DNA from: Methylorubrum rhodesianum
Lineage (GTDB): Bacteria > Pseudomonadota > Alphaproteobacteria > Rhizobiales > Beijerinckiaceae
Assembly: GCF_014199985.1 (NCBI RefSeq)
Contig: NZ_JACHOS010000007.1
Span: 1 to 64,000, forward strand
DNA: 64,000 bases
Reading direction: 5' to 3'
Of this stretch, positions 1 through 9,860 are shown in pieces. The position numbers and the translations under genes are program-made. How positions within the stretch are numbered: the stretch's first letter is position 1; every line of letters starts with the position of its first letter. The notes under the pieces were generated by a model. The model made no database searches. It saw nothing but the letters and a program-made list of their open reading frames with translations, and was not told the origin of the DNA.

Positions 1-97
1 GAACCCCTACACCGCGCGCCGCGCCAAGGACGGCTTCTACGGCGGCTTCACCCTCGTCGTTCCCCTCGGAACACTCCTCGGCCTCGCCCCAGGCTAG
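1..97 (+). CDS. C-terminal end of an unrecognised protein (5' end outside window)
   Basis: An open frame enters the window (first complete codon at base 2) and ends at TAG 95-97, leaving 31 residues. The end is hydrophobic, with a VVPLGTLLG stretch, so it may be the end of a membrane or outer-membrane protein. Codon use matches the surrounding genes, and the stop lies 90 bases before amiE on the same strand. The two could therefore be co-transcribed, and a transporter beside an amidase would be usual. Too little is visible to name a family. Confidence 0.5.
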   Translation, partial: NPYTARRAKDGFYGGFTLVVPLGTLLGLAPG

Positions 98-187
98 GGC
101 GCGGCGCGCGCCGAGACGTCCCGAGGCAAGACCGGGGGCCCGCGCGTCGGGCCCCTCCCCTCACCCGAAACCGGAGGAAACGCCGCC

Positions 188-1240
188 ATGATGCACGGCG
201 ATATTTCATCGAGTCAGGACAGCGTCGGCGTGGCCGTCGTGAACTACAAGATGCCGCGCCTGCATACCAAGGCCGAGGTCATCGAAAACGCCAAGAAGAT
301 CGGCGACATGATCATCGGGATGAAGGCCGGCCTACCGGGCCTCGATCTCGTGATCTTCCCCGAATACTCGACCCACGGCATCATGTACGACGCGGCCGAG
401 ATGTACGAGACCGCCTCGTCCATTCCCGGCGCGGAGACCGAGATCTTCGCCGATGCCTGCCGCAGGGCGGGGGTCTGGGGCGTGTTCTCGCTCACCGGCG
501 AGCGCCACGAGGAGCATCCGCGCAAAGCCCCCTACAACACGCTCATCCTGATGAACGACCAGGGCGAGATCGTGCAGAAGTACCGCAAGATCATGCCCTG
601 GACCCCGATCGAGGGCTGGTATCCGGGCGACCGCACCTACGTCTCGGACGGCCCGAAGGGGCTGAAGATCAGCCTGATCATCTGCGACGACGGCAACTAT
701 CCGGAGATCTGGCGCGACTGCGCCATGCGCGGCGCCGAATTGATCATCCGCTGCCAGGGCTACATGTACCCGGCCAAGGAGCAGCAGGTCCTGATCTCGA
801 AGGCGATGGCGTTTGCCAACAACACCTACGTCGCGGTGGCCAACGCCGCCGGGTTCGACGGTGTCTACAGCTACTTCGGCCACTCGGCGATCATCGGCTT
901 CGACGGCCGCACCCTCGGCGAGTGCGGCGAGGAGGAGATGGGGATCCAGTACGCGGCGCTGTCGAAATTCCTGATCCGCGACTTCCGCGCCCACGGCCAG
1001 TCGGAGAACCACCTCTTCAAGCTGCTACACCGCGGCTACACGGGCATGATCAACTCGAAGGAGAACCGGCACGGGATGTCGGAATGCCCCTACGACTTCT
1101 ACCGCCGCTGGATCGAGGATCCCGACGGCACCCGCGACGCGGTGCGCGCCATCACGCGGTCCAGCGTCGGCACCGAGGAATGCCCGATCGAGGGCATCCC
1201 CTTCGTCGGCAAGGGCGAGGGTCCGCCCGACCCGCGCTGA
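188..1240 (+). CDS. amiE: Aliphatic amidase AmiE (acylamide amidohydrolase)
   Basis: Cytosolic nitrilase-superfamily amidase that hydrolyses short aliphatic amides such as acetamide to the carboxylic acid and ammonia. The 350-residue protein has the length of Pseudomonas AmiE (346) and its N-terminus MMHGDISSS aligns with MRHGDISSS without gaps, which supports this start. The Glu-Lys-Cys triad is visible: E59 in FPEYS, K134 in the KYRK segment and C166 in [21 protein letters not shown] ribosome site lies upstream at 173-180. The gene probably lets the cell use amides as nitrogen and carbon source. The family assignment is very strong. The preferred amide cannot be read from sequence, and close relatives include formamidase AmiF. 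Confidence 0.95.
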   Translation: MMHGDISSSQDSVGVAVVNYKMPRLHTKAEVIENAKKIGDMIIGMKAGLPGLDLVIFPEYSTHGIMYDAAEMYETASSIPGAETEIFADACRRAGVWGVFSLTGERHEEHPRKAPYNTLILMNDQGEIVQKYRKIMPWTPIEGWYPGDRTYVSDGPKGLKISLIICDDGNYPEIWRDCAMRGAELIIRCQGYMYPAKEQQVLISKAMAFANNTYVAVANAAGFDGVYSYFGHSAIIGFDGRTLGECGEEEMGIQYAALSKFLIRDFRAHGQSENHLFKLLHRGYTGMINSKENRHGMSECPYDFYRRWIEDPDGTRDAVRAITRSSVGTEECPIEGIPFVGKGEGPPDPR

Positions 1241-1275
1241 GCCCGCCTCGGGCTCGAACCTGACGTCGTGCGGCC

Positions 1276-1310
1276 GAGCGCCCTCCATCCGATCCGGGTG
1301 GAGGGCGTTC
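1276..1310. terminator. Stem-loop between convergent amiE and L,D-transpeptidase
   Basis: A 12-bp stem (1276-1287 with 1299-1310, one G.T pair) encloses an 11-base loop in the short gap between two convergent genes. It has no long T run on either side, so it is probably a shared bidirectional terminator of modest strength. Confidence 0.55.
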
Positions 1311-1314
1311 TGCG

Positions 1315-1914
1315 TCAGTCCTTCACGATCACCTTCGTGCCGACGCGCACCCGGTCGTAGAGATCGACCACGTCCTTGTTGGTCATGCGGATGCAGCCGG
1401 ACGACACCGCCGCGCCCATCGTCTCCGGCTCGTTCGAGCCGTGGATGCGGTAGAGCGACGAGCCGAGATACATCGCGCGGGCGCCGAGCGGATTGTCCTG
1501 GCCGCCGGCCATGTAGCGCGGCAGGTCCGGGCGGCGGGCGAGCATCTGCGACGGCGGGCGCCAGGCCGGCCATTCCTTCTTGCCCGTGATCGTCTTGGTG
1601 CCCGACCACGAGAAGCCGCGCCGCCCGACGCCGACGCCGTAGCGGATCGCCTCGCCGCCGCCGAGCACGTAGTAGAGCCGGCGCTGGCTCGTGGAGATCA
1701 CGATGGTGCCGGGCTTCTCCTTGCCGGCATAGGCCACCGTCTCGCGGGGGATGGCCTGCGTCTTGAAGACGTTGATGAAATCGGCGAGCGGGCCGCTGTC
1801 GAGCGGGTTGGCGCGGGCCGGCGCGATGGCGGTGATCGCGAGGGCGCCGCCGAGCGCGATCGTTGCGGCAAGGCGCGGCCGCGCGAAGCGGGTCGTCAAG
1901 GATCGGGGCGTCAA
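1315..1914 (-). CDS. Exported L,D-transpeptidase (YkuD domain)
   Basis: Periplasmic enzyme of the YkuD family, which makes 3-3 cross-links in peptidoglycan or attaches proteins to it. From the TTG at 1914 the protein has 199 residues: a signal peptide ending near APARA (residue 35), then a YkuD domain from about residue 67. The signature HGSNEPETM...SSGCIRMTN supplies His158 and the nucleophile Cys174. The TTG is chosen because an AGAGGA site precedes it by about 8 bases. The frame stays open to 2079, but that extension would put basic non-conserved sequence before the signal peptide. The gene is monocistronic and convergent with amiE. Confidence 0.85.
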   Translation of the reverse strand: MTPRSLTTRFARPRLAATIALGGALAITAIAPARANPLDSGPLADFINVFKTQAIPRETVAYAGKEKPGTIVISTSQRRLYYVLGGGEAIRYGVGVGRRGFSWSGTKTITGKKEWPAWRPPSQMLARRPDLPRYMAGGQDNPLGARAMYLGSSLYRIHGSNEPETMGAAVSSGCIRMTNKDVVDLYDRVRVGTKVIVKD

Positions 1915-2207
1915 GACGGGAGTCCTCTTCGAAGGGGCGGCGCCGCGAGCGAAGTCCGGCGCGCCGATCGGAGCTTTTGGGCGGTCGGTCAGGGCAGGAG
2001 GAAGGCAAGGGTGTGGGATCTCGGCAACGCCTGCGCCGAAATGCCGGATCCAACCGGAGTGCCGTGCGGCCCGGCACATCCATCGACGGCCCCGGCATGG
2101 TCCGCATGGTGCATCACCCGAGGAGCCGTGCCGAAGAGCCGGCCAGAATGTCGCACGCGATTGAATGGCAACGTTTCATCCACCACAATGATGTCACCGT
2201 GACTCTC

Positions 2208-2576
2208 ATGCCCCGCCCAGCCTCGCCGGGCCGTGCACATGCCGGCCTTTCCGCCCGTCTCGTCCTGTCCGCACTGGTCGGGCTGCTGAGCCTGCTCGTC
2301 GTCGTCGGCCTGCCGGCCGATGGTGCGGCGCTCGGCGGGGTCCCGCAGGCGCGTACCGAGGCGACGTTCGAGCAGCGGCCGGATACCGACCCGGTCGCCA
2401 GTGTACGCACCGGTCGGGTGATGCTCGATCTCGACGAGGTGGCGAGCCACGGGCGCGTCAGCGCGCTCCTCCCCGGCCTGGACGGCGTGGATGCCGCGTC
2501 CCTGCCGCGCCCGGCCTCGGACCGGAATCCCTCCGCCGCGGAGCGCGGCCCGTTCGAGCGTCCGCCCCGGACCTGA
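2208..2576 (+). CDS. Hypothetical protein with one N-terminal membrane segment
   Basis: A 122-residue frame that I do not recognise. From ATG 2208 it has a short basic N-terminus, one hydrophobic stretch at about residues 16-42 rich in Leu and Val (a membrane anchor or uncleaved signal), and then a polar Arg/Pro-rich tail. An in-frame ATG at 2148 would add 20 residues, and neither start has a convincing ribosome site. The region upstream is the divergent promoter of the L,D-transpeptidase. Codon bias fits a real gene, but no motif supports a function. Confidence 0.45.
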   Translation: MPRPASPGRAHAGLSARLVLSALVGLLSLLVVVGLPADGAALGGVPQARTEATFEQRPDTDPVASVRTGRVMLDLDEVASHGRVSALLPGLDGVDAASLPRPASDRNPSAAERGPFERPPRT

Positions 2577-2917
2577 ACGGCGGGAGGTTTCGCTCGCACG
2601 GGCCTCTCGAAGCGCGTACGAGCAGCCTCGTGCGATGGCGCGGTCCGCCGTCGTCGGATTGCCAAACTTCACGCGCAGGATGTCGTCCGATCGCGCTTGG
2701 TCGTGCCGTGCGGCCGATCCCTTGATGCTTCCGGCATCCTCCTTTCAGGGCCCATCCGATCCGCGGTCGACGCGGCGGCCCGGTGATTGCAACGGTGCGC
2801 GAGACCGACCCGGTCTCCGCCCGCCTCCGCGGCGCGGGGTGGCTTCGTTCTCGCGAAGATCGCCGCCCGCGCCCGGCCCATCGGCCCGAGGGCTGCCCAG
2901 CCAGCGGAGAGATGCCG
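2577..2917. other. Intergenic region upstream of the RND efflux genes
   Basis: This stretch of about 340 bases presumably carries the promoter of the efflux operon. I see no convincing gene, no adjacent TetR- or MarR-type repressor gene and no strong palindrome. Confidence 0.4.
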
Positions 2918-4279
2918 ATGCGACCTCTTGAGCATCGTAGGAGCAACCTTATCGTGACGCCGTCCACCCAGTCGCCCGGCAGCGGGCCCGGTCTCGTCAA
3001 GGCCGGCCGCAGCCGCTCCCGCTGGACCCTGCCGGCCTCCCTCCTCGTTGGCGCCGTCCTCGTTGCCGTCTCGGCCTGCAACGAGCAGAAGGCCGCCGCG
3101 CCCGTGCCGCTGCCGCCGCCTGAGGTGAGCGTCGTCAGCGTGCGCCCGCAGCCGATCCCCTATGTCCGCGACCTGCCCGGCCGCGTCGCGCCCATGCGGA
3201 TCGCCGAGGTGCGGTCGCGGGTCTCCGGGCTCGTGGTCAGGCGCCTGTTCGAGCAGGGCAGCTACGTCAACGAGGGCGACGTCCTCTACAAGATCGACCC
3301 GGCGCCCTATCAGGTGGAGCTCGCCAGCGCCGAGGCGGCGCTGGCCAATCGGGAAGCGGCGCTGGTGCTCGCCAACCAGCAGGCGGAACGCCTGGAGACC
3401 CTGCTCGCCCGCAACACCGCGAGCCAGGCGCAGTACGACACGGCGTTCGCCGCCAAGAAACAGGCCGAGGCCGAGGTCGCCGGCGCCAAGGCGGCCCGCG
3501 ACCGGGCCAAGCTCAACCTGTCTTGGACCGACGTGCGCGCGCCGATCTCCGGCCGCATCGGCCGGGCGCTGCTGACCGAGGGCACGCTGATCGAGTCCGG
3601 TTCCACCGGCGTGCTCGCTACGATCCAGCAGCTCGATCCGATCTATGTCGACATCACGCAGTCGGTGGGCGAGCTGAACAAGCTGCGCCGCGACATCGCC
3701 TCGGGCGAACTCTCCAAGCTCGCCGCCGATACCGCCAACGTCCACCTCATCATGGATGACGGCTCGCTGTACGGTTCGGCCGGCCGTCTGCTCTTCTCCG
3801 ACGTCACCGCCGATCCGAGCACCGGCCAGGTGACGCTGCGCGTGCAGTTCCCGAACCCGCACAACGAGCTGTTCCCCGGCATGTATGTCCGCGCCCGGAT
3901 CAAGCAGGGCATCGACGCGGACGCCATCGCCGTGCCGCAGCAGGCGATCCAGCGCACCAGCGACGGCAAGCCGGAGGTCTGGGTGGTCAAGGCCGACGGC
4001 AAGGTCATGCTCCAGCCGGTCGAGGTCGGCCCGGTCGTCGGCGGCAACTGGCTGATCCGCGAGGGGCTCGAGGGCGGCGAGAAGGTCGTCGTCGAAGGCT
4101 TCCAGAAGATCACCGCGGGCATCCAGGTGAAGACCGTTCCCTGGAAGACGGAAGCGGCCACCGACGAGGGCAAGCCGATCGATACCGATAGCCACGATAC
4201 CGACGTTACCGAGAGCGGCGGCAAGGACGCGGCGGCGACCGGATCGACCGCCCAGCCCGTCGCCCAGTACGCCGACTAA
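2918..4279 (+). CDS. RND efflux periplasmic adaptor (membrane fusion protein, AcrA/MexA type)
   Basis: Lipoprotein adaptor that links an inner-membrane RND pump to an outer-membrane channel. From ATG 2918 it has 453 residues. A hydrophobic segment ends in the lipobox VSAC with Cys54 as the lipidated residue. Then come a lipoyl half-motif (VSGLVVRRLFEQGSYVNEGD), an alpha-helical hairpin rich in Ala/Glu (about 130-185) and a beta-barrel domain (LFPGMYVRARI). GGAGAG at 2906-2911 lies 6 bases before ATG 2918. A GTG at 2954 with TAGGAG upstream is an alternative start and would still keep the signal peptide. It is followed 98 bases later by the pump gene. No TolC-like gene is in the window. Confidence 0.92.
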   Translation: MRPLEHRRSNLIVTPSTQSPGSGPGLVKAGRSRSRWTLPASLLVGAVLVAVSACNEQKAAAPVPLPPPEVSVVSVRPQPIPYVRDLPGRVAPMRIAEVRSRVSGLVVRRLFEQGSYVNEGDVLYKIDPAPYQVELASAEAALANREAALVLANQQAERLETLLARNTASQAQYDTAFAAKKQAEAEVAGAKAARDRAKLNLSWTDVRAPISGRIGRALLTEGTLIESGSTGVLATIQQLDPIYVDITQSVGELNKLRRDIASGELSKLAADTANVHLIMDDGSLYGSAGRLLFSDVTADPSTGQVTLRVQFPNPHNELFPGMYVRARIKQGIDADAIAVPQQAIQRTSDGKPEVWVVKADGKVMLQPVEVGPVVGGNWLIREGLEGGEKVVVEGFQKITAGIQVKTVPWKTEAATDEGKPIDTDSHDTDVTESGGKDAAATGSTAQPVAQYAD

Positions 4280-4377
4280 ACGTCGACCGACCGCCGACTG
4301 ACCCTCCCGATGCCGTCCCGCCGGCGGAAGACCTGATCTCCGCCGGTTTGAACCCGACACGACGCTACGAGCCCCTT

Positions 4378-7300
4378 ATGGCCCGCTTCTTCATCGACCG
4401 GCCGGTCTTCGCCTGGGTGGTCGCCCTGTTCATCATCTTGGGGGGAGCGCTCTCGATCCCGCTGCTGCCGGTCGCGCAGTACCCGGTGATCGCGCCCCCC
4501 TCGATCGCCCTCTCGACCGCCTTTCCCGGCGCCTCGGTGGAGAGCCTCTACACGGGCACGACCCGTCTCATCGAGGACGAGCTGAACGGCGCGGCCAATA
4601 TCATGAGCTTCGAGTCGACCACCGACTCGTTCGGCTCGATCAACATCACGGCGACCTTCGAGCCCGGCACCGATCCGGCGCTCGCCTCGGTCGAGGTGCA
4701 GAACCGCCTCAAGCGCGTCGAGGCGCGCCTGCCCGCCGAGGTGCGGCAGAACGGCATCCTCGTCGAGGAGGCGTCGGCCGCCACGCTCAACATCATCACC
4801 CTGGTCTCGACCGACGGGAAGATGGACGAGATCGGGCTCGGCGACTTCCTGATGCGCAACGTGATCAACGAGATCCGCCGCATCCCGGGGGTGGGCCGCG
4901 CCACCCTCTACTCGACCGAGCGCTCGCTTCGCGTCTGGGTCGATCCGGACAAGCTGCGCGGCCTGTCGCTGACGCCCGGCGACGTGACCGAGGCGATCCG
5001 CAACCAGAACATCCAGATCGCCTCCGGCGCCGTCGGCGCGCAGCCGAGCCCGGTCGATCACGCGGTGTTCTCGCCCATCATCGTCAAGGGCCAGCTCAGC
5101 ACCGTGGACGATTTCGGCGCGATCGTGCTGCGGGCCAACCCCGACGGCTCGAACGTGCGCCTGCGCGACGTGGCCCGGATCGAACTCGGTGGCGACGCCT
5201 ACCAGTTCTCGACCCGCCTCAACGGCGGCGAGGCGGCCGGCATCTCAGTGACGCTCGCCCCCGACGGCAACGCGCTCGAGACCGCCAACGCCATCCGCGC
5301 CAAGATGGAGGAGCTGTCGCAGTTCTTCCCGCCGGGCCTGAAGTGGGACATTCCCTACGACATCACGCCCGCCGTGAAGGCCTCGATCAAGAAGGTCATG
5401 ATGACCCTCGTCGAGGCGGTGGTCCTGGTCTTCATCGTGATGTTCCTGTTCCTGCAGAACATCCGCTACACCCTGATCCCCACCATCGTCGTGCCGATCG
5501 CCCTGATGGGCACCGTCATGGTGATGCTGCTCGCCGGCTTCTCGGTGAACGTGCTGACGATGTTCGGCATGGTGCTCGCCATCGGCATCCTCGTCGATGA
5601 CGCCATCGTCGTCGTCGAGAACGTCGAGCGCATCATGAACGAGGAGGGATTGCTGCCCAAGGAGGCGACCGCCAAGGCGATGGAGCAGATCACCGGCGCG
5701 ATCATCGGCATCACGCTGGTGCTGGTCGCGGTGTTCATCCCGATGGCGTTCTTCCCCGGTTCGGTCGGCATCATCTACCGCCAGTTCTCGATCGCGATGG
5801 TGACCTCGATCGCCTTCTCGGCGCTGCTGGCGCTGACCCTGACGCCGGCGCTCTGCGCCACGCTCCTGAAGCCGATCGAGAAGGGCCACGGCCACGCCAA
5901 GGGCGGCTTCTTCGGCTGGTTCAACCGGATCGTCGACCGCGAGACCGCCCGCTACGGCCGCGGCGCGACGTGGTGCATCAAGAAGTCGGGGCGGGTGATG
6001 GTGATCTACCTGATCCTGGTGGCCGGCACCGCCTTCGCCTTCCTGCGCCTGCCCGAGGGCTTCCTGCCGATCGAGGACCAGGGCTTCTTCACCGTCGACA
6101 TCCAGACGCCGCCCGGCGCCTCGTTCAACCGGACGCAGGGCGCCGTGCGCAAGGTCGAGGAATTCCTGCTCGCACAGCCGGGCGTCGCCACGGTGACCAC
6201 GCTCAACGGCTTCTCGTTCTCGGGCCAGGGGCCGAACCTGAGCCAGGCCTTCGTGACCCTGAAGCCGTGGGCCGAGCGCGACGCGGCGAACTCGGCGACC
6301 GCCCTCGTGGCTGCCACCAACGCGGCGATGGCGGGCTACCGCGACGCCGTCGTCGATGCCCAGGAGCCGCCGCCGGTGGACAACCTCGGCAACGCGGCGG
6401 GCTTCTCCTTCCGCCTGCAGGACCGGGCGCAGAAGGGCTACTCGGCGCTCGCCGCCGCGGAGGCCCAGTTGCTGGCGATGGCCCGGCAGAGCCCGATCCT
6501 GAAAGCGGTCAAGATCGAGGGCCTTCCGCCGGCACCCCAGGCCGAGCTGATCATCGACCGCGAGAAGGCGGCTGCGCTCGGTGTGAAGTTCGAGGACATC
6601 AACGACGCGATCCAGGTCAATCTCGGTTCGGTCTACACCAACGACTTCCCGAACCTCGGCAAGATGCAGCGCGTCTACGTGCAGGCGGAGCAGCTGCAGC
6701 GCATGCAGGCGACGGACATCCTCAACTACGCGGTGAAGAACAGCCAGGGCACGATGGTGCCGATGTCCTCCTTCGCCGACCTGAAGTGGAGCATGGGCCC
6801 GAGCCAGATCGTCGGCTTCAACGGCTACCAGTCGGTCCGCTTCACCGGCGAGCCGGCCGCCGGCTACACCTCGGGCGATGCCATCGCCGAGATGGAGCGG
6901 CTGATGACGCGGATGCCGAAGGGCTTCGGCTACACCTGGACCGGCCAGTCGGAACAGGAGAAGAAGGCGGGCTCCCAGGCCTCGCTGCTGCTGGCCCTGT
7001 CGGTGCTGATCGTGTTCCTGTGTCTGGCCGCGCTCTACGAGAGCTGGGCGATCCCGGTCTCGGTGCTGCTCGTCATTCCGCTCGGCGTGATCGGCTCGGT
7101 GGCGGCGGTGTACCTGCGCGGCATGCCCAACGACGTCTACTTCAAGATCGGGCTCATCACGATCATCGGTCTGTCGGCCAAGAACGCGATCCTGATCGTG
7201 GAGTTCGCGCGCGACCTGTGGAAGCCGGGCACCAACATCGTCCAGGCGACGATCGAGGCAGCGACGCTCCGCTTCCGCCCGATCGTGATGACCTCGCTCG

Positions 7301-7551
7301 CCTTCATCTTCGGCGTGGTGCCGCTGGCGATCGCCACCGGCGCCTCCTCGAAGAGCCAGCAGGCCATCGGCACCGGCGTGATGGGCGGCATGATCTCGGC
7401 GACCGTTCTCGCGGTGTTCTTCGTGCCGGTCTTCTTCGTCGTGGTGATGCGCCTGTTCCGGCGCAAGGATGTGGCCGCGGGCGAGAATGCCGAGGCCGCG
7501 CCGGAGGACACCCACAGGGCCGGGCACGGTCACTCGGTGCCGGCGGAGTAG
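4378..7551 (+). CDS. RND multidrug efflux permease (HAE1 family, AcrB/MexB type)
   Basis: Proton-driven inner-membrane pump that expels hydrophobic compounds. It has 1057 residues and the AcrB layout: TM1 right after the start (MARFFIDRPVFAWV), a large periplasmic loop, a TM2-6 block, a second large loop and a final TM block. The proton-relay aspartates are D407 and D408 in GILVDDAIVVVEN, the same numbering as AcrB. ATG 4378 is chosen because MARFFIDRP is the family start, and an in-frame ATG 30 bases earlier has no support. The pump works with the adaptor at 2918. Substrates cannot be deduced from sequence. Confidence 0.95.
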   Translation: MARFFIDRPVFAWVVALFIILGGALSIPLLPVAQYPVIAPPSIALSTAFPGASVESLYTGTTRLIEDELNGAANIMSFESTTDSFGSINITATFEPGTDPALASVEVQNRLKRVEARLPAEVRQNGILVEEASAATLNIITLVSTDGKMDEIGLGDFLMRNVINEIRRIPGVGRATLYSTERSLRVWVDPDKLRGLSLTPGDVTEAIRNQNIQIASGAVGAQPSPVDHAVFSPIIVKGQLSTVDDFGAIVLRANPDGSNVRLRDVARIELGGDAYQFSTRLNGGEAAGISVTLAPDGNALETANAIRAKMEELSQFFPPGLKWDIPYDITPAVKASIKKVMMTLVEAVVLVFIVMFLFLQNIRYTLIPTIVVPIALMGTVMVMLLAGFSVNVLTMFGMVLAIGILVDDAIVVVENVERIMNEEGLLPKEATAKAMEQITGAIIGITLVLVAVFIPMAFFPGSVGIIYRQFSIAMVTSIAFSALLALTLTPALCATLLKPIEKGHGHAKGGFFGWFNRIVDRETARYGRGATWCIKKSGRVMVIYLILVAGTAFAFLRLPEGFLPIEDQGFFTVDIQTPPGASFNRTQGAVRKVEEFLLAQPGVATVTTLNGFSFSGQGPNLSQAFVTLKPWAERDAANSATALVAATNAAMAGYRDAVVDAQEPPPVDNLGNAAGFSFRLQDRAQKGYSALAAAEAQLLAMARQSPILKAVKIEGLPPAPQAELIIDREKAAALGVKFEDINDAIQVNLGSVYTNDFPNLGKMQRVYVQAEQLQRMQATDILNYAVKNSQGTMVPMSSFADLKWSMGPSQIVGFNGYQSVRFTGEPAAGYTSGDAIAEMERLMTRMPKGFGYTWTGQSEQEKKAGSQASLLLALSVLIVFLCLAALYESWAIPVSVLLVIPLGVIGSVAAVYLRGMPNDVYFKIGLITIIGLSAKNAILIVEFARDLWKPGTNIVQATIEAATLRFRPIVMTSLAFIFGVVPLAIATGASSKSQQAIGTGVMGGMISATVLAVFFVPVFFVVVMRLFRRKDVAAGENAEAAPEDTHRAGHGHSVPAE

Positions 7552-7703
7552 TGGATGGGAGGAGCGGCGCGCGTGCTTCAAGGCGCGCGTGCCGCGCGCA
7601 TCTCAGCATGAGGAGCGGGAGCGACTTCCATCGCGGTTGAGCCGGGGGCGCGAATCCGGGAAAGGGACGCAACCTTCCGCGTTCTGCCGAGGCTGATCCG
7701 ACC

Positions 7704-7986
7704 GCCTTCGTCGACATGCTGCGTTGTGCCGATGGCAGCGACTATGCCGGCTCGCGGTGAAGCACTCGACGAGCGGCTCTCGGAACACTGAGCCGGAACG
7801 CATGTCGGCTAAAACGATCACCGCCGCCCGGTGACGCTGATCTATGCCGAGTGCTTCGATCGCATCACCGATGCAACCGCGCCCGACCGCCGGATCAAGA
7901 GTTGGAGCCGCGCCAAGAAGGAAGCACTGATCGTCGAGGATTGGGACAGAGTGCGGCTTCTGGCCAGGCGCCCGTCTGCGCGAGCC
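7704..7986 (+). pseudogene. Decayed GIY-YIG nuclease-superfamily gene
   Basis: No intact frame exists, but three consecutive pieces read as one GIY-YIG endonuclease-like protein of about 95 residues. Frame A (7704-7757) gives FVDMLRCADGSDYAGSR, matching the N-terminal YxxLRCADGSxYxG block, and ends in TGA. Shifting frame near 7755 gives DERLSEH, a stop, AGTHVG, a stop, then NDHRRPVTLIYAE. The same frame continues as FDRITDA...IKSWSRAKKEAL and WDRVRLLARRPSA. One frameshift and at least two internal stops show it is inactive, and the catalytic Tyr region is also altered. The downstream remnant from 7831 could be mistaken for a 61-residue gene. Recognition rests on remembered family patterns. 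Confidence 0.72.
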
Positions 7987-8005
7987 GGCTTATCCCACCC
8001 AACCA

Positions 8006-8036
8006 CCTCATCCTGAGGCGCCGCGAAGCGGCCTCG
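8006..8036. repeat. Half-copy of the palindromic repeat found at 36421-36530
   Basis: The sequence CCTCATCCTGAGGCGCC, followed by GCGGCCTCG, matches one outer arm of the long palindromic element at 36421-36530 (CCTCATCCTGAGGTGCC ... GGCCTCG). It lies just after the GIY-YIG remnant and looks like a degenerate or partial copy of the same dispersed element. Confidence 0.5.
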
Positions 8037-8076
8037 GAGGGCGATTTAGGAATCGCGACGGCATCGGAGCGTGCCT

Positions 8077-8391
8077 CTAACGCTTCAGCACCCGCCGCGC
8101 CCCATACCCGAGCGCCGCCCACAGAAACGCCGACACCGTGCGCACCGGGAAGAAGGTCGGTAGGTCCGCCGCCACAGGGGCCGGCCAGGGCAGGCCGATC
8201 CGCGTGACGAGCCACGCGAACAGAACCGAGATCGCCAGCGCGGCGATCGCCGCGATGAACACCTTGCCGAACTGGTCCGCCTTCCAGCCCAGGAAGACGG
8301 CGACCGCGATCAGCAGGGGATCGAACCCGGCCTGGATCCAGACCGAGAAGGAATAGACCGGGACGACGGGAGCCGCGTTCACGCCCACCAC
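8077..8391 (-). CDS. Small membrane protein translationally coupled to gatA
   Basis: A 104-residue protein of unknown function with about three predicted membrane segments (roughly residues 23-38, 43-64 and 79-98) and a basic C-terminus (ARRVLKR). It begins with GTG codons overlapping the 3' end of gatA: the first GTG is at 8391, and a GTG at 8382 overlaps the gatA stop as GTGA. GAAGG lies about 10 bases before the GTG at 8382, which may be the true start. The overlap implies co-expression with gatC-gatA, but nothing in the protein suggests a role in tRNA amidation. Confidence 0.7.
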   Translation of the reverse strand: MVGVNAAPVVPVYSFSVWIQAGFDPLLIAVAVFLGWKADQFGKVFIAAIAALAISVLFAWLVTRIGLPWPAPVAADLPTFFPVRTVSAFLWAALGYGARRVLKR

Positions 8392-9860
8392 GCCTTCGGC
8401 AGGCTGATCCGCCCGGCCGCGTTCTCGATCGTCTGCGCGGCGGCGAACAGCGTCTCCTCGTCGAAGGGGCGCCCGATCAGCTGGAGGCCGAGCGGCAGGC
8501 CCTGCGCGTCGAGGCCGGCCGGTACCGAGATGCCGGGCAGCCCGGCCATGTTCACCGTCACCGTGAACACGTCGTTGAGATACATCTGGACCGGGTCGGC
8601 CGAGGCCATCTCACCGATGCCGAAGGCGGCCGACGGAGTGGCGGGCGTCAGGATCGCGTCGATCCCGGAGGCGTAGGCCGCCTCGAAATCGCGCTTGATC
8701 AGCGTTCGGATCTTCTGCGCCCGCACGTAATAGGCGTCGTAGTAGCCCGCCGAGAGGACATAGGTGCCGATCATGATGCGCCGCTTCACCTCGCGGCCGA
8801 AGCCGGCGGCGCGGGTGTTCTCGTACATGCCGGCGATGTCCTTGCCGGGCACCCGCAGGCCGTAGCGCACGCCGTCGTAGCGGGCGAGGTTCGAGGAGGC
8901 TTCCGCCGGGGCGACGATGTAGTAGGCCGGCAGCGCGTATTGCGTGTGCGGCAGCGAGATCTCGCGCACCGTCGCGCCGGCCTCCCTCAGCCAGTCCGCG
9001 CCCTGGTCCCAGAGCCGCTGGATCTCGGCGGGCATGCCCTCGACCCGGTACTCCTTCGGGATGCCGATGGTGAGCCCCTTCACGCCCCGCGAGATCGCCG
9101 CCTCGAAATCCGGAACCGGCAGATCGACGGAGGTGGTGTCGCGCGGGTCGTGCCCGGCCATGGAGCCGAGCAGGATCGCGCAATCCTGCACCGTGCGGGC
9201 GATCGGGCCGGCCTGATCGAGGGAGGAGGCGTAGGCGATGATGCCCCAGCGCGAGCAGCGGCCGTAGGTCGGCTTGATGCCGACCGTGCCGGTGAAGGCC
9301 GCCGGCTGGCGGATCGAGCCGCCGGTGTCCGTCGCGGTGGCGCCGAGGCACAGATGCGCGGCCACTGCCGCCGCCGAGCCGCCGGACGAGCCGCCGGGCA
9401 CGAGCGGCGCGTCGGAGCCCTGCCGGCGCCAGGGCGAGATCGTCTTGCCGTAGGCGCTGGTCTCGTTGGACGAGCCCATGGCGAACTCGTCGAGGTTGAG
9501 CTTGCCGAGCATCACCGCGCCGTCGCGCCAGAGCTGGGCCGAGACGTTCGACTCGTAATGCGGCTCGAACCCTTCGAGGATCTTCGACCCTGCCGTCGTG
9601 TGGACGCCCTGCGTCGCGAACAGGTCCTTGATGCCGAGCGGCAGGCCCTCGAGCGGCCGCGCCTCGCCCTTGGCGATCTTCTGGTCCGACACATCGGCCA
9701 TCTTCAGGGCGCGGTCGGGCGTCGCGACAATGTAGGCGTTGAGCGCCTTGGCCCGGTCGATCGCGTCGAGATGCGCCTGCGCGATCTCGCGGGCCGAGAA
9801 GTCTTTGGCCTTCAGCCCGTCGCGGGCCTCGGCCAGGGTGAGTTCGTTGAGTGCCGTCAT
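8379..9860 (-). CDS. gatA: Glutamyl-tRNA(Gln)/aspartyl-tRNA(Asn) amidotransferase subunit A
   Basis: Amidase subunit of the GatCAB complex. It releases ammonia from glutamine so that mischarged Glu-tRNA(Gln), and in many bacteria Asp-tRNA(Asn), can be amidated. The 493 residues include the amidase signature, with catalytic Lys78 (GIKDL), cis-Ser158 (GGSSGGS) and nucleophile Ser182 ([12 protein letters not shown]). Length and spacing match bacterial GatA. It lies 89 bases downstream of gatC on the same strand, and gatB is not in this window. Its 3' end overlaps the start of a small membrane protein. Confidence 0.97.
   Translation of the reverse strand: MTALNELTLAEARDGLKAKDFSAREIAQAHLDAIDRAKALNAYIVATPDRALKMADVSDQKIAKGEARPLEGLPLGIKDLFATQGVHTTAGSKILEGFEPHYESNVSAQLWRDGAVMLGKLNLDEFAMGSSNETSAYGKTISPWRRQGSDAPLVPGGSSGGSAAAVAAHLCLGATATDTGGSIRQPAAFTGTVGIKPTYGRCSRWGIIAYASSLDQAGPIARTVQDCAILLGSMAGHDPRDTTSVDLPVPDFEAAISRGVKGLTIGIPKEYRVEGMPAEIQRLWDQGADWLREAGATVREISLPHTQYALPAYYIVAPAEASSNLARYDGVRYGLRVPGKDIAGMYENTRAAGFGREVKRRIMIGTYVLSAGYYDAYYVRAQKIRTLIKRDFEAAYASGIDAILTPATPSAAFGIGEMASADPVQMYLNDVFTVTVNMAGLPGISVPAGLDAQGLPLGLQLIGRPFDEETLFAAAQTIENAAGRISLPKAWWA

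Noticed and set aside
2669..4360. A 563-codon minus-strand frame opposite the efflux adaptor
   Set aside because: Low-complexity shadow without motifs. The plus-strand adaptor is a clear membrane fusion protein.
5245..7581. A 778-codon open frame on the minus strand opposite the RND pump gene
   Set aside because: It is an antisense shadow of a high-GC gene, very rich in His/Arg/Asp, with no domain. The plus-strand pump is complete with D407/D408.
7831..8016. A 61-codon frame that could be called a small gene
   Set aside because: It is the C-terminal remnant of the decayed GIY-YIG gene, and the upstream half is broken by stops.
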